A DNA stretch of 62,179 nt from contig JASGUU010000036.1 in assembly GCA_030057555.1 (NCBI GenBank), positions 1 through 62,179 of the forward strand, given 5' to 3'. This DNA comes from Bacillota bacterium. Lineage in GTDB: Bacteria > Bacillota > Clostridia > Saccharofermentanales > Fastidiosipilaceae. Made by a program: the position numbers and the translations under genes. Each line of letters begins with the position of its first letter. The stretch's first letter is position 1. The notes under the pieces were generated by a model. The model did not search any database. It saw only the letters and a list, made by a program, of their open reading frames with translations, and was not told where the DNA came from. Shown here in pieces: positions 1 through 6,266 of the stretch.

Positions 1-182
1 TTCCTGCATCTGATGAGGATAATTCCATTGTGGAGTATCGTAGACTGTTTTGTCGGGGCTATCTCATTTTGTTGGGCGTTCGACCTCTATCTGCAATCTC
101 CCTGTCATATTCCTTGTCGCAGCCGTGGCCTCTCGCAGTTTCCGGCAGTGCGCTGCCGGAGCGGTCTTTGCCTGGCGGAAAC
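1..182. other. Edge region, no gene seen
   Basis: No coding frame here looks real. The only structure I see is a short inverted repeat at 141-160 (TCCGGCAG, four-base loop, CTGCCGGA). It lies 3' of the minus-strand permease gene and could be its terminator or a remnant of one, but no T-run follows it on the minus strand. Confidence 0.4.
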
Positions 183-971
183 TCAGGCCGCGATATCCTT
201 CTTTTCGTACTTCACATAGGCGATGAGAATACAAATCAGGCCAAGGCCCATGCCCAGGGCGATCAGTTCCCACAGCAGGGCGTTATCGCGGAATATCTGC
301 GCCGCTTCCGAGTACTTGAACGGGGTCAGATACTTCAGTTTCTCGACTGGTTCGGCGATGTTCGCGATGATCCCGAGGGCATACATGAGCAGGGCCAGAC
401 CCAGACCGATGCCCGCTCCGCCGCCCTTCAGAAAGGCTGAAATCATGAAGGTGATCGCTGTCAGCTGCAGGTTCATGAAGACGATGGACAGGTGCAGCTT
501 CAGAAACTGCGGCAGTTCGATCTCCTCTCCGATCATGCGAAACGAGAGCGCGGCTGCAGCTGTAATAATCAGATTCATGAGGAGAATCTGGAAGGCTATG
601 GCGAGCAGCTTCTCCGTCACGACCCGCGAGCGCCTGACCGGGTGGGAAAGCAGGAATTCCGCGGTATGCCTGCCCTCCTCCTTTGCCAGCGCCGAGACTC
701 CGAGCAGGGCCGCAAACATGGCTGTGCCCAGGCCTATGACGTTGCCGCTCTCGATGCCATAAAAGCCCATGGCCGTGGTCATCTTCAGAACATCGAGACC
801 AAAGGCGCTGGTAAAGTGCCCCATATTGGCAAAGCTCTCATCAATGGCCGTCATGTTTCCGGACATTTCCGGGAACATCAGCATGACCAGGACGACAAAG
901 GCCGCGATCGACACAGTCCAGACAGCAAAGGCTCTGCCTCCGCTCTTTATTTCTCTGACGAATATCTTCAT
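183..971 (-). CDS. ABC-2 type transporter permease
   Basis: A 262-aa integral membrane protein that forms the channel half of a two-gene ABC exporter. A hydrophobic segment follows the short N-terminus (about residues 15-35). Further membrane segments lie around residues 75-95, 125-150, 165-185, 190-210 and 235-255. Between the first two there is an extracytoplasmic-looking stretch. The middle part carries the EEGRHTAEFLLSHPVRRSR cytoplasmic segment typical of ABC2_membrane permeases of the NatB/bacitracin-export type. Its ATG overlaps the stop of the ATPase gene by 4 bp, so the two are probably translationally coupled. The substrate cannot be told from sequence; drugs, peptides or ions are all possible for this family. 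Confidence 0.85.
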   Translation of the reverse strand: MKIFVREIKSGGRAFAVWTVSIAAFVVLVMLMFPEMSGNMTAIDESFANMGHFTSAFGLDVLKMTTAMGFYGIESGNVIGLGTAMFAALLGVSALAKEEGRHTAEFLLSHPVRRSRVVTEKLLAIAFQILLMNLIITAAAALSFRMIGEEIELPQFLKLHLSIVFMNLQLTAITFMISAFLKGGGAGIGLGLALLMYALGIIANIAEPVEKLKYLTPFKYSEAAQIFRDNALLWELIALGMGLGLICILIAYVKYEKKDIAA

Positions 972-1849
972 GGACGTTCGTCCCTTTCGTAATAGTGCAG
1001 AAAGATCTCCTCCAGATCCGGCTCTGTGATCTGCAGGTCGCGGATGTCCATCCCGGCCAGCTCAGCCAACAGGGCATTGATGTCCCCACGGAACAAAAAA
1101 GTCAGGACATCTCCATTCACTTTGACGTTCCGCATGCCTTCGAGGAAGAAGCCGGCAGGCACGCCGGCAGCCACGACCTTCTTTGCCATGCTGCCTGTCA
1201 GTTTCGCGACATCGTCAGTGCGCACGATGGAGCCGTTCCTGATGATGGCTGCCCGCCCGCAGTTATGCTGCACTTCGGAGAGGACGTGAGAGGATATCAA
1301 AAACGTCGCGCCCTCGCGGTTGCGCTCCCTGATCAAATCCCAGAATTCCTTCTGCATGAGGGGGTCCAGGCCGCTGGTGGGTTCATCGAGGATGTACAGC
1401 TCAGGCCTGTGCTGCATGGCGCAGACGATATTCACCTTCCTGCGGTTGCCGAGAGAGAGCTCGCCGATCTTCCTGCCGGGGTCGAGCTCAAATCTGTCCA
1501 TCAGGGCTGCAGCCTCGGCAGTGCAGTCTTTCTTTCTCAGGCTGGCTGAATAGCCGATCAGCTCCCCCACCCTCATGTCGCTGTAGAAATTGGACTCAGC
1601 CTGCATGTACCCGATATGGGCGAGGATATCCTCCCTGTGCTTTTCGACGTCCCTGCCAAATACCCTGGCGCTTCCGGAGCTTATTCTAATGAGACCGAGC
1701 AGCAGCCGGATCGTGGTGCTCTTGCCCGCGCCGTTGGGACCGATATAGCCGAATATCTCCCCTTCTGACACGACGAGATTGAGGTCCTTGATGCCCAGTT
1801 GTCTGCCGTAATACCTGGTCAGATTCACAGTTTCGATGATTGTGGCCAC
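968..1849 (-). CDS. ABC transporter ATP-binding protein
   Basis: A 293-aa ATPase partner of the downstream permease. Walker A is GPNGAGKST at residues 37-45. The signature is the slightly unusual LSLGNRRK, and Walker B is LYILDEPTSGLDP, followed by the switch histidine in LISSHVLSEV. A C-terminal extension of about 80 residues after the nucleotide-binding domain is usual for drug/peptide export ATPases (CcmA/COG1131 group). Translation probably starts at GTG, since AGGAG lies a few bases upstream. A 26-bp inverted repeat lies about 170 bp upstream and may be the operator. The pair has no regulator gene in the window. Confidence 0.9.
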   Translation of the reverse strand: MATIIETVNLTRYYGRQLGIKDLNLVVSEGEIFGYIGPNGAGKSTTIRLLLGLIRISSGSARVFGRDVEKHREDILAHIGYMQAESNFYSDMRVGELIGYSASLRKKDCTAEAAALMDRFELDPGRKIGELSLGNRRKVNIVCAMQHRPELYILDEPTSGLDPLMQKEFWDLIRERNREGATFLISSHVLSEVQHNCGRAAIIRNGSIVRTDDVAKLTGSMAKKVVAAGVPAGFFLEGMRNVKVNGDVLTFLFRGDINALLAELAGMDIRDLQITEPDLEEIFLHYYERDERP

Positions 1850-2189
1850 GGGAAGCTCCTGTCCTGATCGTTCAGCTGATTCTATCAGGCGGACACAGGT
1901 CTTTTGTTAATCATCAAATCAGCTTTCTGCCCCGGAGTGAAAAGGTCTGACAGGATCCTGTAAAGGACCCTGTCGGCTGTATTTTGCCTCCTGCATAGGA
2001 GGGTCGTGAGCAGGAAATCAAGTTGTACACGAATTCTCGTGTACAACCCGGATTGTTGAGCAGAAAGGCGCCAATTATGATCAAAAACTCGAGTGGTGTA
2101 CGGAATCATGCGCATGAATTGCTTTTTTGCTCACTGCATACTCTACCCAGTCCACAGAGAGCTGCTTTTTCGGTCCGGCCAGGCGGCGC
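1850..2189. other. Intergenic leader region of the ABC exporter
   Basis: There is no credible gene. It holds a perfect 11-bp-arm inverted repeat (2022-2047) and an imperfect hairpin at about 1947-1976 (GACAGG-TCC / GGA-CCTGTC). The hairpin would lie in the 5' leader of the ABC transcript and could act as an attenuator. I looked for tmRNA beside smpB and did not see the tRNA-like ends. Confidence 0.4.
2022..2047. promoter_or_regulatory. 26-bp inverted repeat, candidate operator
   Basis: The arms GTTGTACACGA and TCGTGTACAAC are exactly complementary and separated by ATTC. No T-run follows on either strand, so it does not look like a terminator. The position upstream of an ABC exporter fits binding by a dimeric repressor (GntR, TetR or MarR type). 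That role is inferred. Confidence 0.5.
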
Positions 2190-2669
2190 TCAGTAGTCGA
2201 GATCCTGGCGGCGGCGCTTGACGGCTTCGGCCGCCTGGCGCTCGAGGTCGCGGTCGCGGATGCGCTCACGCTTGTCATAATCGCGGCGGCCCTGTGCGAG
2301 GGCGAGCTCGACCTTGACACGCCCGTTCTTCAGATAGAGTTTCGTGGGCACCAGTGTCAGGCCGCGCTCGCGGGTCTGTCCGTAGAGCCTCATAATCTCG
2401 CGCTTGTGCATCAGCAGGCGGCGTTCGCGCAGCGGCTCGTGGTTGAAGCGGTTGCCCTGCTCATAGGGGCTGATGTGCATCCCGACGAGCCAGAGCTCGC
2501 CCTTCTTGACCTGGGCGTAGCTGTCGGTGAGATTCACGCGGCCCTGCCGGATACTCTTCACCTCGGTGCCGCGCAGTTCGATGCCGGCCTCGTGCGTCTC
2601 GAGGAAGCGATAGTCGTGACGTGCCTTGCGGTTGTCGGCCACGACCTTGATCCCGCTCTGCCGCGCCAT
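2190..2669 (-). CDS. smpB: SsrA-binding protein SmpB
   Basis: A 159-aa trans-translation factor that binds tmRNA and positions it on stalled ribosomes. Recognised from KVVADNRKARHDY at the N-terminus, the family block GIELRGTEVKSIRQGRVNL, the ISPYEQGNRFNHEPLRERRLL segment (shown here in two parts: ISPYEQGN and HEPLRERRLL), and a basic tail rich in Arg/Lys that becomes helical on the ribosome. Length is normal for the family. The start codon follows the tsaD stop directly (TAG then ATG on the minus strand), so the two genes are co-transcribed. The tmRNA gene itself is not in this window. Confidence 0.97.
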   Translation of the reverse strand: MARQSGIKVVADNRKARHDYRFLETHEAGIELRGTEVKSIRQGRVNLTDSYAQVKKGELWLVGMHISPYEQGNRFNHEPLRERRLLMHKREIMRLYGQTRERGLTLVPTKLYLKNGRVKVELALAQGRRDYDKRERIRDRDLERQAAEAVKRRRQDLDY

Positions 2670-3689
2670 CTAGACAGCCTCCTCTTCGGGGTCGCGCGCA
2701 AGCGCATCGAGGGCCCGGAGCTCCGCTCCCTCCAGCCAGCGGCCTTCCCGGGCATAGGGACAGGCAGCCGCCGCGATCATGGCGGCGTTGTCGGTGCACC
2801 AGCGGGCTTCTGGCAGATAGACCGGGATGCCGAGGCGCCCGCCGTCCGCACTGAGTCGTTCGCGCAGGGCGCGGTTGGCGGCGACGCCGCCGGCGATGGC
2901 CACAGCCCGGGCCTCCTCCTGGTGCACGGCGGCCCAGACGCGGTCCGCCAGCTGATCGACGATCGCCTGCTGATAGGAAGCGCAGAAATCGCGCAGGGCG
3001 GCTCCATCTTCCGGGAGCGAAGCGAGGCGCTGCAGAGCCTGGGTCTTCAGCCCGCTGAAGGAAAAGTCGAGCGAGCTGTCGCTGAAGCGCGGCATGGTGA
3101 ACCGGTGCACGTCGGGATTCCCGCCGCGGGCCGTGCGGTCGATGGCGGGTCCGCCTGGATAGCCGAGGCCGAGGGCACGGGCGAGCTTGTCAAAAGCCTC
3201 GCCGGCGGCATCATCGCGGGTCCGGGCGATGCTGCGGGAGCTGGTATAGCCTGTCACCATCTCAATGCTCGTATGGCCGCCGGACACGATCAGGCAGAGA
3301 AAGGGCGGCTCGAGCCCGGGGTGCGAGAGATAGTTGGCGGCTACATGGCCGTCCAGATGACGGACGGGGACGAGCGGGAGTCCGAGGGCATCCGCGAAGG
3401 CCTTTGCGAAGGAGACCCCGACGAGGAGAGCTCCGATAAGTCCGGGCGCATAGGTCACCGCCACGGCATCGAGCTGCCGTGGCCCGACTCCTGCCTCGGC
3501 CAGGGCCCGGGCCACGACGGGCTCGATCTGCTCTACATGGGAGCGCGCGGCGAGCTCCGGCACCACACCGCCAAACTCGCGGTGCATGTCGATCTGGCTG
3601 TGGATGACGCTCGACAGAACATGACGGCCGTCGGCAACCACCGCTGCGGCAGTTTCGTCGCAGGAACTTTCAATTCCGAGAATAAGCAT
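2670..3689 (-). CDS. tsaD: tRNA N6-threonylcarbamoyladenosine transferase TsaD
   Basis: A 339-aa catalytic subunit of the t6A37 modification complex (with TsaB, TsaE and TsaC products). It transfers threonylcarbamoyl to A37 of ANN-decoding tRNAs. The N-terminus MLILGIESSCDETAAA is characteristic. The iron-binding pair is His111/His115 in VRHLDGHVA. The ATP-binding ASKHA motifs are VSGGHT and GGVAANRALRERL. Length is normal. It precedes smpB without spacing. The partners tsaB and tsaE, often linked in Firmicutes, are not in this window. Confidence 0.97.
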   Translation of the reverse strand: MLILGIESSCDETAAAVVADGRHVLSSVIHSQIDMHREFGGVVPELAARSHVEQIEPVVARALAEAGVGPRQLDAVAVTYAPGLIGALLVGVSFAKAFADALGLPLVPVRHLDGHVAANYLSHPGLEPPFLCLIVSGGHTSIEMVTGYTSSRSIARTRDDAAGEAFDKLARALGLGYPGGPAIDRTARGGNPDVHRFTMPRFSDSSLDFSFSGLKTQALQRLASLPEDGAALRDFCASYQQAIVDQLADRVWAAVHQEEARAVAIAGGVAANRALRERLSADGGRLGIPVYLPEARWCTDNAAMIAAAACPYAREGRWLEGAELRALDALARDPEEEAV

Positions 3690-3762
3690 GGCGATATCTT
3701 ACATCTTCATGACGTTGGGGTAAACGTGAGCCTCCTGACGCGGTAATCCCGGAGTGTCTGGC

Positions 3763-3768
3763 TATAAT
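3763..3768 (+). promoter_or_regulatory. Candidate -10 box for the alpha/beta hydrolase gene
   Basis: A perfect TATAAT lies about 55 bp upstream of the plus-strand gene starting at 3822, but no convincing -35 is present at 16-18 bp. It could also serve nothing. The call rests on the hexamer and its position alone. Confidence 0.35.
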
Positions 3769-3821
3769 GAGTTTCCGGATCTCATTTCGAGTCCAGGCTG
3801 AGCGGAAAGGCGGTCAGGAAA

Positions 3822-4859
3822 ATGAGTCAGAGACGCAGTGTGCTGTATATTGACAATCGTCCGCAAAGGCGTCGGCGCCATACGGGGCTGGTCCCTTTTC
3901 TCCTGATCGTGGCCCTGCTGCTCGTTGCCGTCGGTGTTTCCTCTTTCATTGCGGCGAGCCGGCTGATGCAGGCCGCCGCCCCTCCACCCGACCGCGTGAC
4001 GGCGAGCGAGATGCCGACCTACCGCAATGTCAGTTTCCGCTCGCTCGACGAGACCTTCACGCTCAAGGGCTGGTATCTGCCGGCCCGCAAAGCTGCCCGC
4101 GCCAACATCCTCATCGTCCACGGCTATGGCCAGAACCGCCTGCCCTGGGGACCGGAAACGGGACGACTCTTTGAGCGCCTGACAAGCGAGGGCTTCAACG
4201 TTCTGAGCTGCGACCTGCGCCATTCGGGCGAGAGCGGCGGACCCCAGCAGAGCTTCGGTTACGGCGAGTGGGAGGATGTCGCCGCTGCACTCGAGACCCT
4301 GCGCCAGTACAGCGGGCGGCGCGACTTTATCGTGCTCGGCGTTGGCAGTGGAGCCACGGCGGCGCTTGAGGCCGTTGAGCATCTGCCCGAGCCTGATGCC
4401 GACCGCCAGAAGCTCGCCCGCGGCACGCAGGTTGAGAAGCGGCTCGCCGAGTTCGACTTCGATCGTTCCCATGTCATCGGTCTGATTCTGGATGCACCGT
4501 CAAGTTTCGGCGATGACTATATTGAGGCGGAGATCGTGCGCCAGGGCTCTCCCCTCACCGAGCTCTTCCGCCTGACCGTCCCCTATGCCGTCCGTCTCTC
4601 GGCCGGCCTGTCGCCCAACGCCTTCAATGTCGGCTCCCTGACGCGTTTCATCGGTCCGGTCCTGCTGATCCATCAGGAGGCGAACCGGCTGATGACAAGC
4701 GACATGCTCGACCCGCCGCGTGACGAGCGCCTGCGCCTGCTGCCTGACCTGACCATGGTCTACGAGAGCGACGCCACGGAGATCGGCGGCACCTACTCGG
4801 CAGATCCGGCCGCCTATATCAACACGGTGCTGCGCTTTCTGGATGCCTGGTGGTCCTGA
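3822..4859 (+). CDS. Membrane-anchored alpha/beta-hydrolase-fold protein, active site degenerate
   Basis: A 345-aa protein with a short basic cytoplasmic N-terminus, one membrane anchor (about residues 22-45) and an extracytoplasmic alpha/beta-hydrolase fold of the YqkD/FrsA-like kind. Fold landmarks are ILIVHGYGQN (oxyanion strand), CDLRHSGESGG, and PVLLIHQEAN near the acid site. The nucleophile elbow reads GVGSG at residues 173-177, so Gly175 stands where GxSxG needs Ser. The loop before SADPAAY, where the family carries the catalytic His, also lacks His. The ATG follows AGGAAA. It is a single plus-strand gene facing the minus-strand PUA-like gene. It may be a non-catalytic binding protein, or Ser176 may substitute, which I think unlikely. 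Confidence 0.75.
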   Translation: MSQRRSVLYIDNRPQRRRRHTGLVPFLLIVALLLVAVGVSSFIAASRLMQAAAPPPDRVTASEMPTYRNVSFRSLDETFTLKGWYLPARKAARANILIVHGYGQNRLPWGPETGRLFERLTSEGFNVLSCDLRHSGESGGPQQSFGYGEWEDVAAALETLRQYSGRRDFIVLGVGSGATAALEAVEHLPEPDADRQKLARGTQVEKRLAEFDFDRSHVIGLILDAPSSFGDDYIEAEIVRQGSPLTELFRLTVPYAVRLSAGLSPNAFNVGSLTRFIGPVLLIHQEANRLMTSDMLDPPRDERLRLLPDLTMVYESDATEIGGTYSADPAAYINTVLRFLDAWWS

Positions 4860-5199
4860 GGACGGCCGGTGGTTGCCGACCGCTTCCGTTCTGGTCAAAA
4901 CGGGCAGAAATCCAAACGGTTTTGCATAATTATTCACGGAAATGAGTATTTGGGGGGTTATATTCAGGATCGTGCATAATTACCCAGAAAGTTTTGGATA
5001 ACTCGCTATCTTGACCACCCGGGCCCTATTCTGGTCAAAACGGGCAGAAATCCAAATGGTTTTGCATAATTATTCACGAAATTGAGTATTTAGGTGGTTA
5101 TATTCAGAATCGCGCATAATTACCCAGAAAGTTTTGGATAACTCGCTATCTTGACCAATGCCGATCGACGACATCACCTAAACACCGGTAATGGTATCT
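4860..5199. other. Convergent intergenic region with two large hairpins
   Basis: It lies between two convergent gene ends. It is filled by a tandem pair of long hairpin repeats (4892-5017 and 5032-5157), much richer in A+T than the flanking genes. No coding sequence is seen. Confidence 0.8.
4892..5157. repeat. Two tandem TGGTCA/TGACCA hairpin units, long form (126 bp, 140-bp period)
   Basis: Each unit begins TGGTCAAAACGGGCAGAAAT and ends GGATAACTCGCTATCTTGACCA (first 12 and last 10 bases pair only in part). The units are 4892-5017 and 5032-5157, nearly identical, with a 14-bp GC-rich spacer. Outer arms TGGTCA/TGACCA and inner arms ATCCAAA/TTTGGAT match the short 56-bp units seen elsewhere in this window. 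The loop is enlarged by about 70 bp, itself carrying TGCATAATTA twice and partly self-complementary ends (CACG...CGTG). The pair could fold into very long hairpins in RNA from either gene and may act as a bidirectional terminator for the convergent genes. Confidence 0.85.
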
Positions 5200-5724
5200 T
5201 CATGGACGGATCAGGCGCAGCAGCCGGCCCTCCTGTTCCCCGTCCAGCCGGGTAATCGCCCCCGTCCGACTGACGAAGATAAAATCACGAAACTCCGTGA
5301 TATCAACAGGCCGATCCAGAAACTCCAACTGCTCGATGCGGGCATACCAGGGACTTCTCCAGTATTGGTGTTTCCATTCACTCGAAGACTGATACGGCCT
5401 GCCGACGACGACTCCCGCAGCCAGTATTTTGCCGGCGCAACGATCGTATTTCTCCTTCTGCTCTTCGGCGAAACGAATGAGTTCCACATCGCCCAGCGCC
5501 TTTGCTTCTCTCAGCGCATCCCGGATATGCTTCCGCGATGTCTTTGCGCACATGAAATAGACACGATCACCAGTCCGGGCGTCCTTCGGAACGGTCCAGA
5601 CTGTCCATCCCTCATCCCGGTCGGCAAGGAGAATGTCAATATTCGACATGCCCGCCACATAACGCTCCCTGAGATCGTCAACCCCAACAGGAGACTGGAA
5701 ACTGCTGATAAAGGCGCTGCTCAT
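5200..5724 (-). CDS. PUA/EVE-like domain protein, function unknown
   Basis: A 174-aa soluble protein I do not recognise with certainty. The pattern is that of PUA-like EVE/ASCH folds: SNIDILLADRDEGWTVW, then GDRVYFMCAKTSRKHI, then a strand with GKILAAGVVVGRPY, an aromatic block WKHQYWRSPWYARIEQLEFL, and a terminal FVSRTGAITRLDGEQ segment. EVE/PUA-like domains usually bind modified bases in RNA or DNA. The start is set at the ATG for MSSAFISSFQ; the longer open frame upstream merely overlaps dut. It lies 22 bp downstream of dut, probably in the same operon. A role in nucleic acid recognition is inferred from fold resemblance only. Confidence 0.6.
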   Translation of the reverse strand: MSSAFISSFQSPVGVDDLRERYVAGMSNIDILLADRDEGWTVWTVPKDARTGDRVYFMCAKTSRKHIRDALREAKALGDVELIRFAEEQKEKYDRCAGKILAAGVVVGRPYQSSSEWKHQYWRSPWYARIEQLEFLDRPVDITEFRDFIFVSRTGAITRLDGEQEGRLLRLIRP

Positions 5725-5746
5725 GTCCAGCTCAGCTCCGGAGAGG

Positions 5747-6262
5747 CTAGTCCGTCCCGCTGGAACCGAAGCCGCCGCCGCGATCAGGACCTGTCGCCGC
5801 CCCGCTCGTCCACTCCAGGGTGACCGGAGCCAGCCGGCTGACGACCAGCTGGGCGATCCGCTCCCCGGCAGCGATGCGGTAGCTGCCGGCCCGATTCCCG
5901 CGTTCGGCCAGCGAATAAACAGCCCCGGTATCGGCGACCTCACAGGGACAGGAGGAATTGTGCACGATGATGCAAAGCTCATCGCGATAGCCGTGATCCA
6001 CCGTGCCGGGACTGTTCGCGATGCGCAGCCGCGTCCCCAGGCTGATCCCGCTCCTGGGCCGCACCTGGACCTCATCACCGGCCGGGATATCGAGGATCAG
6101 ACCGGTCGGGACAGCCGCCGTCTCGCCCGGGGCGAGCACGAGATCGACGGCGGATGTGACATCGAAGCCCGCGTCTCCGGGATGACTGCGCCGCGGCAGA
6201 CTGGCTCCGGGGCGAACCCGGCGGACGCCCACCCGTGCTAAAGCCGTTTTTTCTTCCATCAT
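5747..6262 (-). CDS. dut: dUTP diphosphatase
   Basis: A 171-aa trimeric dUTPase. It hydrolyses dUTP to dUMP and pyrophosphate, keeping uracil out of DNA and supplying dUMP for thymidylate. The five family motifs can be seen: HPGDAGFDV (motif 1), VRPRSGISL (2), NSPGTVDHGYRDEL (3, catalytic Asp within VDHGY), GERIAQLV (4) and the glycine-rich tail DRGGGFGSSG (5). Length is slightly above the usual 145-150 because of an N-terminal extension. The start ATG-ATG follows GGTGAGAAG. It lies 4 bp after the U32 gene and just before the PUA-like gene. Confidence 0.96.
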   Translation of the reverse strand: MMEEKTALARVGVRRVRPGASLPRRSHPGDAGFDVTSAVDLVLAPGETAAVPTGLILDIPAGDEVQVRPRSGISLGTRLRIANSPGTVDHGYRDELCIIVHNSSCPCEVADTGAVYSLAERGNRAGSYRIAAGERIAQLVVSRLAPVTLEWTSGAATGPDRGGGFGSSGTD

Positions 6263-6266
6263 CTTC

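Noticed and set aside
1850-2189. tmRNA gene next to smpB
   Set aside because: No pair of tRNA-like ends and no tag-coding frame ending in ALAA-like residues could be found.
2127-3746. Long open frame (539 aa) on the plus strand over smpB and tsaD
   Set aside because: It is antisense to two certain genes, has no ribosome site or recognisable domain, and arises from high GC at third positions.
5725-6078. N-terminal extension of the PUA-like protein
   Set aside because: This stretch is the dut gene in another frame; the Arg/Pro/Ser-rich sequence has no domain, and a good ATG exists at 5724.
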